Assembly: GCF_000374125.1 (NCBI RefSeq)
Contig: NZ_KB893648.1
Coordinates: forward strand, 124,001 to 188,000
Source of the DNA: Niabella aurantiaca DSM 17617
Lineage (GTDB): Bacteria > Bacteroidota > Bacteroidia > Chitinophagales > Chitinophagaceae
DNA length: 64,000 nt
Direction of reading: 5' to 3'
The notes below the pieces were generated by a model, which worked only from the letters and a program-made list of their open reading frames with translations, was not told the origin of the DNA and made no database searches. The position numbers and the translations under genes are program-made. Positions 1 to 9,071 of this stretch are shown here, in pieces; the stretch's first letter is position 1, and each line of letters opens with the position of its first letter.

Positions 1-2
1 TG

Positions 3-545
3 CTGGCGCAGTCGGCAGCAACGGCCGCTTCCATGGCAATTGACGAAAAAAGAAGTGTGCAGATCGTAAATGTCGGGGCGCTGCAGCAACAACTGCGAGC
101 GGATCCGTTGGCTGATGGAAGCACTGCTGAGATCCTTATAGATGATGTGGATGCGCAGATCATTACCGGGCAATGGGAAAGAAAAGGTGCCGGAGGATAT
201 GGACCTTCTTTTCTATTGAATCGTACCGCACCGGCCGCCCGTGTCCGTTTTGAGCCGGACATCAAAAAGCCCGGCAGCTACGAGATCTATTTTTATTATC
301 CGGGACTGCGCAATGCGTCGGATGTACTGCAAATTAAAGTATATGATGGAAAGCGTCCGGTATTGAAGACCATCCGGAGTGCAGAAGTAAAAGCAGCCGG
401 CCAAACCTCAGGCGAATGGGTCGCGCTTGGGGAATATATATTGAATAAAGGGCGGAAAGCCTATGTTGAGCTGTCGAACCAAAATACGCACGGTGCTATT
501 GCAGCAGATGCGGTATTGTTTGTGCCGGTGGACCAACGACAATAA
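3..545 (+). CDS. FAD-dependent oxidoreductase, C-terminal part (partial)
   Basis: The reading frame is already open at the window edge, so only the last ~180 residues of a longer protein are present. The first visible residues (LAQSAATAASMAIDE) match the closing helix of FAD-dependent oxidoreductases of the pfam12831 kind found in polysaccharide loci. The following ~130 residues form a beta-rich module with 'YEIYFYYPGL' and a 'GEWVALGEYIL...AYVELSNQNTHG.IAADAVLF' pattern, which is typical of golvesin/xanthan-lyase C-terminal-like carbohydrate-binding domains. The family redox reaction is not defined in most members, so no substrate is assigned. It ends 10 nt before the next start, so it likely shares an operon with the SGNH, GH2 and GH130 genes. 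Family assignment is fairly firm for the C-terminal module and less so for the missing FAD domain. Confidence 0.65.
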   Translation: MAQSAATAASMAIDEKRSVQIVNVGALQQQLRADPLADGSTAEILIDDVDAQIITGQWERKGAGGYGPSFLLNRTAPAARVRFEPDIKKPGSYEIYFYYPGLRNASDVLQIKVYDGKRPVLKTIRSAEVKAAGQTSGEWVALGEYILNKGRKAYVELSNQNTHGAIAADAVLFVPVDQRQ

Positions 546-555
546 ATTTGTAGCA

Positions 556-873
556 ATGGATCATTCAAGAAGGTACTTTCTGGAAAAAGGGGTTGCCTGT
601 GTTACCGGGCTTGTCGCCGGAACCTCCCTGGCGAAGGCAGGGCCACCGGAAGTAAAGAAGCTGGCAACAATCTGGCCGGCAAAGCTGCCTGCGCTCAACA
701 GGGGTATCGGCGGAAACAATACCATGGCGCTTTCGGTATTTGATTGTATACGCTGCAATGGCCTTCCCACAGAACAGATCGTGTGCTTTGGAGACAGTAT
801 CACCAGGGGCGACGGATCGAATGACCGGGAAAGCTATCCCGGGTATCTGAATAAATTATTAACCACAGGCTGA
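556..873 (+). pseudogene. SGNH/GDSL hydrolase relic, internally deleted
   Basis: This 105-residue frame starts with a twin-arginine-like export signal (SRRYFLEKG, then a hydrophobic stretch to ~A27). It carries two SGNH-hydrolase signatures: a block-II-like GIGGNNT (residues 50-56) and the GDSIT block (79-83) followed by ESYPGYLNKLL. Complete SGNH hydrolases run to 200 residues or more and need a C-terminal DxxH catalytic block, which is absent. The glycine/asparagine block also lies before the GDSIT block, the reverse of the usual order. The simplest reading is an in-frame internal deletion joining the N-terminal part to a C-terminal GDSIT-bearing segment. The gene is in tight tandem with its neighbours and would have encoded a carbohydrate esterase. 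The product is probably not catalytic. Confidence 0.6.
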
Positions 874-922
874 GGTATCTGTGATCATTGCATTTATGAT
901 GTTTCAGCGTGTATCTGTTTTT

Positions 923-3619
923 ATGTTAAGATCCAATCGGTTATTCTTTACGGTAATTGTTGCCCTGCAATGGCTGCAGGCAACTGCGCAGCAGGCCGGG
1001 CATGAAATGAACCCCTCTGCGGTGCGGTCCGTTTTTTTAAGTTCGGGACCTGCCTGGTATATGCAAAAAGCGAGTCAGGCTGCTTCCGGGGAAGTGGTCT
1101 CTTCTGTAGCGTATCAGCCGGATGGCTGGCTGCCGGCGATCGTGCCCGGAACGGTTTTGAACAGTTTGGTTCATAACAACGTATATCCGGACCCTTACTA
1201 TGGAGATAATAACCGCCGCTCACGCCGCCTGATCCCGGATCTGCAGGAGGCCGGCAGGGAGTTTTATCATTACTGGTTCAGGACAACCTTTCGAGTTCCT
1301 CCTTCACTAAAGGGTAAGCGGTTATGGCTAAAGCTGCATGGAATCAACTACCGGGCGGCCATTTGGCTGAACGGGCAAAAGCTGGGCACGATGGCCGGCA
1401 TGTTTGAGGCTGGGAATTTTGATATTACCAGTGTTGTAAACAGGACCGGCAACAACGTTTTGGCGGTGGATGTATTGCCGGTTGATGTTCCGGGCGACGT
1501 ATATCGAAATAGTAAAAAAAGAACCGGGGCCGTCGGTGAAAATAATAATGGCGGCGACGGCACGATCGGTAAAAATGTAACCATGCTGATGTCGGTTGGA
1601 TGGGATTTTACCGCACCGGACGGCATCCGCGACCGCAATACCGGCATCTGGAGGGATGTGGAGCTATACACTACCGGAAATGTGGTGTTGCAGGATCCTT
1701 TTGTACAAACCCGGCTACCTCTGCCGGATACCAGCTTTTCCCTGCAAACTGTGTCGGTGGAGGTGAAAAATACAACAGACACCCGGCAAAAAGGAACACT
1801 TACGGGGGTGATTGCGGGTACCAGCATCCGCTTTGGGACCGATGTGGAGCTGCAGTCGGGAGAGACCCGGCAGATCGTTTTTCGCCCGGATAATTATCCC
1901 CAGCTTAAAATGAAGCACCCTAAATTATGGTGGCCGCTTTATAAGGGAGATCAGCATCGGTACTCCCTGAAGTTGCAGTTCCGGCAGGGAAGGGAGGTGG
2001 CGCATGAGCTGACCACCCGTTTTGGTGTACGCCAGATCCGGACCGACCGGAATACGCCGGACCGGTCCCGCAGGTTTATAGTGAACGGACATCCGGTATT
2101 CATCAGGGGCACCAACTGGATACCGGAGGCCATGCTGCGCGGCTCAGCAGAAAGGACAAGGACCGAACTGCGCTATACAAAGCAATCCGGCTTTAACCTG
2201 CTGCGTCTCTGGGCCGGTGGAATAGCGGAGTCGGATGCGTTTTACCAGGCTTGTGATGAATTGGGGCTGCTGGTATGGAATGAATTCTGGATTACCGGTG
2301 ATACCCGTTTTCCCCAGGACACGGCGCTGTATTTTCAAAATCTCCGGGCAACGGTCCGGCGCATCCGTTCGCATCCTTCGGTAGCCTACTATGTTGCCTC
2401 CAATGAGTCCAAAGAGCTTCCCGGAACAAAGGCCGTGATCCATGAACTGGATTCAACGATCGGCTACCAGGAGCAATCTGAATGTTGCGGCATACATGAT
2501 GGCAGTCCCTATAAATATGAGAATCCCATGCAGTATTTTGAAAACACGGCGTCTCAGAGGGGCAGCCGCGTAGACGGGTTCAATCCCGAATACGGTACTC
2601 CCTGCCTGCCGCTGGTGGAATCATTGCGTCAAATGATGCCTGGGAAAGACCTTTGGCCCATCAACGATTCTGTATGGAATTACCTGGACGGCAACGGCTT
2701 TCACAATATGAATACCAAATACAGGGAAGCCGTGAGCCAGTTTGGAAGATCAGCCTCTATTGAAGAATATGCGCAAAAGGCACAACTGGTTGGGGCAATG
2801 AACTACCGGGCCATTTGTGAAGTATGGAATGCCAATAAATTTTACTGGGGCGACCGGTTCGCCTCCGGTTTCCTTTTCTGGTATCACAACAGCCCGTTAC
2901 CACAAACGGCCAGCCGGATGTACGACTGGTACCTGCGTCCTACCGCCGCGCTTTATTATGCGCAGAACGGATTAGCCCCCTTGCACCCCCAGTTTGATTA
3001 TTATAAGAATACGGTATCGGTGTATAATGATTACCGGAAGGCTTTTCCCGGTTATACGGTGGAAGCAAAATTATACGACTTTAACTCAACGCTGGTACGG
3101 GCCTGGTCAAAGCAAATCAATATTCCGGCCGACGGGTTGGTAAAAGATGCATTGAAGCTGGATTTTAATGACGCCCTCACACAGGTGCATTTTATTAAGC
3201 TGGTGCTCCGATCTTCTGCGGGAAAGGAAGTGGCCGAGGCCTTTTACTGGCGGTCGCGGGATACCTACAAAGGCGCCTGGACGATGACCGGTCCCGCTGT
3301 ATCGGGTTTTTCAGACATAAACCGGCTTCCCCCGGCAACGCTGAGCGGCAAGGCAAAAAAAAGAGTGGTAAACGGGAAAATATTTCTGGATCTTCGTGTA
3401 AGAAATACATCCGGTAAGATCGCCTTCTTTACCCAGGTCCGGTTAATGGATAAGGATGGTGCCCTGTTGCCGGCAACGTTCTATTCTGATAATTTCTTTT
3501 CGCTGCTGGCGGGTGAAGAGCGGAACATCACAATAGAAGTAACAAAGGAGTTATGGAGCGGAGCAAAACGGTTCACGGTTGCTGCTTTGAACACCGGTGA
3601 AACAGAAGTGAAATTTTAG
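923..3619 (+). CDS. Secreted GH2-family beta-mannosidase-like glycosidase
   Basis: This is a large (~900 residue) glycoside hydrolase family 2 protein with an N-terminal jelly-roll sugar-binding domain, immunoglobulin-like domains and a TIM barrel. Catalytic signatures are visible: acid/base Glu in ASNESKE (E495 counting from the ATG at 923) and a candidate nucleophile in FNPEYGTP (about E556). LLRLWAGG and WNEFW barrel motifs resemble exo-glucosaminidases and mannosylglycoprotein endo-beta-mannosidases. ATG 923 is preferred because it gives a clean signal peptide (MLRSNRLFFTVIVALQ... ending near ATAQQ). In-frame starts at 881 (GTG), 896 and 899 are possible. The GH130 gene just downstream supports activity on a beta-mannosyl linkage, for example in N-glycan cores. 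The exact substrate is inferred. Confidence 0.82.
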   Translation: MLRSNRLFFTVIVALQWLQATAQQAGHEMNPSAVRSVFLSSGPAWYMQKASQAASGEVVSSVAYQPDGWLPAIVPGTVLNSLVHNNVYPDPYYGDNNRRSRRLIPDLQEAGREFYHYWFRTTFRVPPSLKGKRLWLKLHGINYRAAIWLNGQKLGTMAGMFEAGNFDITSVVNRTGNNVLAVDVLPVDVPGDVYRNSKKRTGAVGENNNGGDGTIGKNVTMLMSVGWDFTAPDGIRDRNTGIWRDVELYTTGNVVLQDPFVQTRLPLPDTSFSLQTVSVEVKNTTDTRQKGTLTGVIAGTSIRFGTDVELQSGETRQIVFRPDNYPQLKMKHPKLWWPLYKGDQHRYSLKLQFRQGREVAHELTTRFGVRQIRTDRNTPDRSRRFIVNGHPVFIRGTNWIPEAMLRGSAERTRTELRYTKQSGFNLLRLWAGGIAESDAFYQACDELGLLVWNEFWITGDTRFPQDTALYFQNLRATVRRIRSHPSVAYYVASNESKELPGTKAVIHELDSTIGYQEQSECCGIHDGSPYKYENPMQYFENTASQRGSRVDGFNPEYGTPCLPLVESLRQMMPGKDLWPINDSVWNYLDGNGFHNMNTKYREAVSQFGRSASIEEYAQKAQLVGAMNYRAICEVWNANKFYWGDRFASGFLFWYHNSPLPQTASRMYDWYLRPTAALYYAQNGLAPLHPQFDYYKNTVSVYNDYRKAFPGYTVEAKLYDFNSTLVRAWSKQINIPADGLVKDALKLDFNDALTQVHFIKLVLRSSAGKEVAEAFYWRSRDTYKGAWTMTGPAVSGFSDINRLPPATLSGKAKKRVVNGKIFLDLRVRNTSGKIAFFTQVRLMDKDGALLPATFYSDNFFSLLAGEERNITIEVTKELWSGAKRFTVAALNTGETEVKF

Positions 3620-3726
3620 CGCATATGGAATGCCTGCGATGGGCGCTGATACGGGAGCATGTATGGGCATTCCATCCGGCAAATAAGGACCGCGCCGCTG
3701 AGGCGGACAAAACAAAGAACACACAA

Positions 3727-4854
3727 ATGAATGGTATCGTTTTAAGGTTGCTGTTGGTTATCGTTGCGCTTCCCGTTGCCTTTTTTGCAACAGCGCAGCA
3801 CCCGCTCCCGGATTGGGCCCTGGGTCCGTTTATACGGCCGGCCCATGTAAATCCTGTCCTTTCCCCGGATACGCAAAGCGTATTCCTCGATCCGATGAGT
3901 AAAAAAAAGCTGGCCTGGGAGGCCGGGGACGTGTTCAACCCGGCAGCGGCCGTAAAGAACGGGAAACTGTATGTGCTGTATCGTGCGGAAGACCAATCCG
4001 GGAAGGGGATCGGCAAGCGGACTTCCCGCCTGGGGATCGCAGAAAGCAGGGATGGTATTAAAATGAAGAGAGGGCCGGAACCGGTCTTTTATCCCGATGA
4101 AGATGCACAAAAGGAATATGAATGGCCGGGCGGCTGCGAGGATCCGCGCATTGCGGTTACGGAAGAGGGGCTGTATGTGCTATTCTATACGCAATGGAAC
4201 CGCAAAGTAGCGCGCCTGGCAGTGGCCACTTCAAAAGATCTGAAAAACTGGACGAAACACGGCCCGGCGTTCCTGAAAGCGTATAACGGCCGGTTTAAAG
4301 ACCTGTTCTGCAAATCGGCTTCCATCGTTACAAAAATAGAAAATGGCAAACAGGTAATTGTTAAGATAAAAGGAAAGTATATGATGTACTGGGGCGAACG
4401 GTTTATGAATATCGCCACCTCGGACGACCTGGTGAACTGGAAGCCCGCCGTGGATGAAAGCGGCAAACTGGAACTCGTAGTAAGGCCCCGGCGCGGGTAT
4501 TTTGACAGTGACCTGACGGAGTGCGGACCTCCTGCAATTGTTACGGATAAAGGCATCCTGGTTTTGTACAATGGAAAAAATAAAGGAGGCGCCGGCAGGG
4601 ATACCAACTACACGGCCAATACGTATGCGGCAGGGCAGGTATTGTTTGACCTGGATGACCCTGCCAGGGTCATCGGCCGCCTGGATCAACCTTTTTTTGT
4701 CCCTACCGAGCCTTTTGAAAAAAGCGGCCAGTACCCGGCGGGCACCGTCTTTATCGAAGGACTCGTTTATTTCAAAAGCAAATGGTTCCTGTACTACGGC
4801 TGCGCCGACAGCAGGGTGGGCGTAGCCATTTATGATCCCCGGGTTGATCAGTGA
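3727..4854 (+). CDS. Secreted GH130 family beta-mannoside-active enzyme
   Basis: This is a five-bladed propeller glycosidase/phosphorylase of family GH130. The diagnostic GGCEDPRI stretch is present, preceded by FNPAAAV, VLYRAED and SRLGIAES. The start is placed at ATG 3727 because it creates a signal peptide (MNGIVLRLLLVIVALPVAF...TAQ); the 34-residue upstream extension from 3625 is charged and has no export logic. GH130 contains cytosolic beta-1,4-mannosyl-Glc/GlcNAc phosphorylases and also exported hydrolases acting on beta-1,2-mannosides. An exported copy has no obvious phosphate/sugar-phosphate coupling, so hydrolysis is the more likely reaction (inference). It converges with the AraC response regulator, with 17 nt between stop codons. 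It likely works with the GH2 enzyme upstream on mannose-containing glycans. Confidence 0.85.
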   Translation: MNGIVLRLLLVIVALPVAFFATAQHPLPDWALGPFIRPAHVNPVLSPDTQSVFLDPMSKKKLAWEAGDVFNPAAAVKNGKLYVLYRAEDQSGKGIGKRTSRLGIAESRDGIKMKRGPEPVFYPDEDAQKEYEWPGGCEDPRIAVTEEGLYVLFYTQWNRKVARLAVATSKDLKNWTKHGPAFLKAYNGRFKDLFCKSASIVTKIENGKQVIVKIKGKYMMYWGERFMNIATSDDLVNWKPAVDESGKLELVVRPRRGYFDSDLTECGPPAIVTDKGILVLYNGKNKGGAGRDTNYTANTYAAGQVLFDLDDPARVIGRLDQPFFVPTEPFEKSGQYPAGTVFIEGLVYFKSKWFLYYGCADSRVGVAIYDPRVDQ

Positions 4855-4871
4855 CGCAATGCGAAAGGAGC

Positions 4872-5636
4872 TTATGCTTTTGGAAGAGAGTTGAAATATT
4901 CCGTAGGCGACATTTTAAAATGCTTCTGAAAGTTGCGGCTGAAAAGACTTTGTGAGCTATAGCCGACCATTTTTGAGATCTCGTATAACAGGAATTCTTT
5001 TTCAGCGATCAGGCTGGCTGCCTTTTTCAGACGGGTGATATCAATGAGTTCTTTGGGAGACAATGATGAAAGTGATTTGATCTTGCGATAAAGGGTGGTA
5101 CGGCTCATGAACATATGCTCGGCAAGCATGTCGATGTCAATATTGGGCTCTTTAATATTGCTTTGGATGTATTCGTCCAGTTTTTTCAAAAAAGCCTCAT
5201 CCGTCTTTGAATGTGCCATTACCCGTACATCCTCAAAGGGGGAGCTGGCAAAATGATCTTTTATTTTTCTCCGGTTCCTGAGCAGGTTGACGATCTGCAC
5301 CTGCAATAATTCTGATGAAAAGGGCTTTTGAATATAGGCATCGGCTCCCACCTCCAGCCCCTCGATATGTGCCTTATATGTGTTTTTCGACGTTAGCAAA
5401 ATGATGGGGATGTGACAGTATTCGACATTTGACTTAATAAGGCTGCAAAGCTCAAATCCATCGATGCCGGGCATCATGATATCTGAAATGATCAGGTGAA
5501 TGATCTCTTTGTCTAAAATAGTCTGCGCAATTTCCCCGTTGGCTGCAAGATGCAGCTTGTAAGTGTCGCCTAAAATTACAGATAAGAACTCCAGGATATC
5601 TTCATTGTCATCAATAATAAGAATGCTTTCTGTCAT
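4872..5636 (-). CDS. Response regulator with AraC-type DNA-binding domain
   Basis: The 254-residue protein has a receiver domain (residues 1-~120) with the acidic pair D9/D10, phosphoacceptor D52 in SDIMMPG and the conserved Lys in QKPF. After a linker comes a C-terminal AraC/XylS double helix-turn-helix (~150-254; DMLAEHMFMSRTTLYRKIKSL and VGYSSQSLFSRNFQKHFKMSP). In Bacteroidota this module is normally the C-terminal third of a one-piece hybrid two-component system. Here the ATG follows the kinase stop codon after one base (TAG-C-ATG), so the regulator is a free protein, shifted by one base relative to the kinase frame and probably translationally coupled. It is expected to activate the mannoside-type locus on the opposite strand. 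Confidence 0.92.
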   Translation of the reverse strand: MTESILIIDDNEDILEFLSVILGDTYKLHLAANGEIAQTILDKEIIHLIISDIMMPGIDGFELCSLIKSNVEYCHIPIILLTSKNTYKAHIEGLEVGADAYIQKPFSSELLQVQIVNLLRNRRKIKDHFASSPFEDVRVMAHSKTDEAFLKKLDEYIQSNIKEPNIDIDMLAEHMFMSRTTLYRKIKSLSSLSPKELIDITRLKKAASLIAEKEFLLYEISKMVGYSSQSLFSRNFQKHFKMSPTEYFNSLPKA

Positions 5637-5637
5637 G

Positions 5638-8600
5638 CTATTTTATCTTTTTCCAACTGCTTAATTGAAATTCAATTTCCTGATGTATGGGCAGCCGCAG
5701 CTCAAAAATAATTAAATCCTGCTCACCGGAGACCAGTTGCAACGTTCCATTGTGCAGCTCAGTAAGCGATTTTGCAAGCGATAGCCCGATGCCGGTTCCC
5801 GGTTTATTGTTGGCACGCACCCTGAAAAAGGGCTCAAAGAGCTGCCCCCTGAATTCTTCGGGAATGCCTTTGCCGTCATTGTCAAAACAGATCGTGAAGT
5901 ATGCATCGGCATCTGTTACCGTTCCGATACGCACGGTGGCCCGGGTGTCGGCATATTTAACGGCGTTCGATACCAGGTTGGTACATATTTTAATAAAGGC
6001 TTCCCTGTCTACAAAGGCCATAAAGGGGCTTTCCGGCAATTCCACATTCAGCCGGATCCTGTTGCCCGTGGCCTGCTCTTTAAAACCGGCTACCAGGTCA
6101 GCGATCAGCGCAACAATATCTGTTTTTACAAAATTTAAACTGAACTGGTTGGCCTCGGTCTTCCGGAAGTCGAGCAGCTGGCTGGTTAATGCCACCAGGC
6201 GCCGGGTGTTTTTTTCTGCGATCGTCAGGCTTTTCCTTATGCCGGGGTCCTTATCAAATTTTTTGCTCAGCCACTCAATGGGCCCGGCAATCAGCGTAAG
6301 CGGGGTCTGTATCTCATGGGTGATATTGGTAAAGAATTCGATCTTCGCCTGGTAGATCTCTTTTTCCTTTTCGTGTTCAAAAAGTTGCAGCTTCCGGAGG
6401 TTTTTCCGTTCCAGGTATTGACGGTATAAGCGGGTGGCGGTAAAGACTCCTGTAGCCAGCAGCAACAGGTAGCACAGGTATGCTGCGTTGCTTTTCCAGA
6501 AGGGGGGAAGGATCCGGATATAGAGCCGGCGTTGCCTGCCTGTCCAGCTTCCGGTATTGCTTTCGGCCTGTACGATAAATTCATACTTTCCTGGTGCCAG
6601 ATCGGTAAAATAGGCGTTGCGATTGGTGTTGAGATAGGTCCACGATTGATCGATGCCTTTCATCTGGTACTTGTACCGGGTTGCTTCGGGGGCAGAAAAG
6701 TTCAATGCCGCAAACTCAATACTGAAATTGTTTTGATCGTATTTCAACAGAACGGTGTCGGTGTATAAAATGGACCTGGAAAGTGGGCTGTGATCTCCAT
6801 TGGGCTCCACTTCTTTATTATTGATCTGGAAACCGGTAATGTAGGTTGGCGGGCTGGGCTCCTTTTGATCAAACAGAGCCGGATCAAAAGCGATCATTCC
6901 TTTAACGGAGCCGAAATACATTTTGCCATCGGTATGTTTATAAGCAGAATTATAATTGAACTGGTCCGTCATCAGTCCGTTGGCCCGGGTGTAAACTTCA
7001 ATCTTTTCTGTAGCGATGTTTAAACGGATAAGACCCTTGAGCGAGCTGATCCATAAATTTTTGGAGCCGTCCTCCAGGATGCTGTATACTACATTGCTGG
7101 GCAAACCGTTTACGGTCGTGTACCGTTTCATGGTCTTCCGGTCGGCGCTTAGTTTTATAAGCCCGCAGCCGATCGTGGCAAACCATAAAGCATGATTGCT
7201 GTCCTCAAAAATATTGTACACGGGAAATTCGTTGATCGTCCGGCCTTTGGTGGTATCGCCAAACTGTAAATTACCATGCTGGCCGGTTTTGGGGTTGTAG
7301 TAAAAGGCGCCCTCCTTTACACTGCCCGTCCAGATATTCCCCTCCGAATCTTCGAAAATATCATAAACATAGGTATTAAAAGGGATCTGGTGAATCCGTC
7401 TGAATGTTTTTTGTCTGGTATTGTACTCAAATAGCCCGCCGTTGCGATACGCGGTGCCTACCAGCAGCTTGTTGTCTTTTGTCCGGTAGATCGAAATTAC
7501 AAAATCACTTACCGGTCCGTTTTGATCACGGATGAGCTTGAACCGGTCGGTAATCGAACCGGTGCGCATATCCATGATCTCCATGCCCTGTAGAAAGGGA
7601 CCGATGAATAATTCGTTTCCCCATGCCAGCAGGCCATGTATATTGGGATAGGAAATGCTTCCTTTTTTTTCGGTAGCCGTATAGTTTGTAAAGACCCCGG
7701 TTTCCAAATTCAGTTTACTGATGCCTGCATCTTCGGTACCGATCCATAAATGGCCCCGGTTATCAGAGCAGATCTCCCGCACCGCATTTCCTGAAATGGA
7801 ATTGACACCGGACAACGGATAGTATTTTTCAAACCGGGCATTGTCTTTTGAGTAATAATTCAACCCTCCGAAAAAAGTGCCGGCCCACATGCCCCCCTGC
7901 CTGTCCCTGCATATCGCATAGACGGCATTATCCGCCAGGGCATAGGGGTCGCCCGTACGTTTCCTAAGGTTGATGGCTGTATTGGCGGCCAAGTTGTAAA
8001 TATAAATCCCCGATTCGGTAGCGATCCAGTATTGCCCGTTGTTGCCCATGGCGATGTCCCGGACAAATATGTCGCTATTTTCATGCGTATCCAGGGGTAA
8101 AGATCGGACGATGCCGGTTCTTGTATCATAGCTTTTTAACCCCTGCTTAAAGCAGCCTATCAGCAGCTGGTTATTATGGATGGGATATATTTTGCTGATG
8201 GACCGGGCATTTGCGGGCAGGTTCTTATTAACGATTCTTATCCGGGTGCCGGTCTTTTTCTGAGGATCGTAAATATGAATATTGCCATCGTCGTCTCCCA
8301 TCCACAGGTTCCTGTTTGCATCCAGGGCAATGCAGGACGCCGGTGTTTTTAGATCCTCAACTCTGTTCTCCGCCTGTATGTATTTGTACAGGGAAAATTG
8401 CGTAAGAAACCACAGGTTATTGTCATTGTCGATAACAAGGTTGTTGGTATATTCTTTCGGGGCGGCCTCCAGTTGGATCAGCACTTCTTTATATGGGTCA
8501 TATTTAAAAAGGCCTTTTCCGGTGCCGATCCAGATCATCCGGTTCTTATCTTCAACGATGCTGTTGATCACATCGTTTCCCAGGCTGCCGAATTTGTCTT

Positions 8601-8820
8601 TATTGTTTTTATAGGTTTTGAAGGAGTACCCGTCAAAGCGGTTCAGGCCGCCACGGGTCCCGATCCATATCAACCCTTTACTATCCTGTATAACGGCGGT
8701 TACCGCATTATGGACCAACCCGTCATCTACCTGGTAATGTTTAAAATAATATTGCCCGGAGCATATTGAAGCGGCAAGCTGCAGCAGCAGGCATAATGGA
8801 ACACGGTAGGAAAAGTTCAT
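5638..8820 (-). CDS. Reg_prop/Y_Y_Y sensor histidine kinase (split HTCS kinase half)
   Basis: The 1060-residue membrane sensor starts with a signal/anchor (MNFSYRVPLCLLLQLAAS), then ~14 two-component propeller repeats of the type 'IWIGTRGGLNRFD', a Y_Y_Y domain (YKYQMKGIDQSW...PGKYEFIVQA) and one transmembrane helix (SNAAYLCYLLLLATGVF). The cytoplasmic part is a HisKA phosphoacceptor domain with H835 in NITHEIQTPL, then an HATPase with N box NLVSNAVKYAD and G boxes GKGIP and GTGIGLSLAK. The periplasmic propellers sense a glycan or oligosaccharide in characterised relatives. No receiver or AraC domain is fused; both are in the adjacent gene. ATG 8820 is preferred over an in-frame TTG at 8835 because TATATTTG at 8833-8840 overlaps the latter and fits a -7 promoter element. 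Confidence 0.92.
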   Translation of the reverse strand: MNFSYRVPLCLLLQLAASICSGQYYFKHYQVDDGLVHNAVTAVIQDSKGLIWIGTRGGLNRFDGYSFKTYKNNKDKFGSLGNDVINSIVEDKNRMIWIGTGKGLFKYDPYKEVLIQLEAAPKEYTNNLVIDNDNNLWFLTQFSLYKYIQAENRVEDLKTPASCIALDANRNLWMGDDDGNIHIYDPQKKTGTRIRIVNKNLPANARSISKIYPIHNNQLLIGCFKQGLKSYDTRTGIVRSLPLDTHENSDIFVRDIAMGNNGQYWIATESGIYIYNLAANTAINLRKRTGDPYALADNAVYAICRDRQGGMWAGTFFGGLNYYSKDNARFEKYYPLSGVNSISGNAVREICSDNRGHLWIGTEDAGISKLNLETGVFTNYTATEKKGSISYPNIHGLLAWGNELFIGPFLQGMEIMDMRTGSITDRFKLIRDQNGPVSDFVISIYRTKDNKLLVGTAYRNGGLFEYNTRQKTFRRIHQIPFNTYVYDIFEDSEGNIWTGSVKEGAFYYNPKTGQHGNLQFGDTTKGRTINEFPVYNIFEDSNHALWFATIGCGLIKLSADRKTMKRYTTVNGLPSNVVYSILEDGSKNLWISSLKGLIRLNIATEKIEVYTRANGLMTDQFNYNSAYKHTDGKMYFGSVKGMIAFDPALFDQKEPSPPTYITGFQINNKEVEPNGDHSPLSRSILYTDTVLLKYDQNNFSIEFAALNFSAPEATRYKYQMKGIDQSWTYLNTNRNAYFTDLAPGKYEFIVQAESNTGSWTGRQRRLYIRILPPFWKSNAAYLCYLLLLATGVFTATRLYRQYLERKNLRKLQLFEHEKEKEIYQAKIEFFTNITHEIQTPLTLIAGPIEWLSKKFDKDPGIRKSLTIAEKNTRRLVALTSQLLDFRKTEANQFSLNFVKTDIVALIADLVAGFKEQATGNRIRLNVELPESPFMAFVDREAFIKICTNLVSNAVKYADTRATVRIGTVTDADAYFTICFDNDGKGIPEEFRGQLFEPFFRVRANNKPGTGIGLSLAKSLTELHNGTLQLVSGEQDLIIFELRLPIHQEIEFQLSSWKKIK

Positions 8821-8832
8821 GATTCGTTGGTT

Positions 8833-8840
8833 CAAATATA
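8833..8840 (-). promoter_or_regulatory. Probable -7 element (TATATTTG) of the split HTCS operon
   Basis: TATATTTG on the - strand matches the Bacteroidota TAnnTTTG element and sits 12 nt before ATG 8820. A TTTA lies about 18 nt further upstream, where TTTG would be expected at -33. If used, the mRNA leader is under 10 nt, close to leaderless. Confidence 0.45.
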
Positions 8841-9071
8841 GATATAAAATGGCGTGTATAAACAGGGTGTAGGCATAACATTTTTATTCCCGGGTTGGCG
8901 CGTAAATGCGAACTACGGCGGGGTGCCCTGATCCGGGGCTTTACGGATCAGAAAAGCGGTGCAGCTGGAACAGAATAGCATACTGATCCCGGTGGAAGCA
9001 TTTTTGGGATGTGGTCCCGCCGGATTCGGTCCGGAGGCCTGTTCAGGCGTTTCTCTTAAAGCAGGATGCCG

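Noticed and set aside
8928-8951. 8-bp-arm hairpin (CTGATCCG/CGGATCAG) between the 9.07-kb gene and the split HTCS
   Set aside because: It has no T-run on either side, so it was not called a terminator; it could be a chance palindrome.
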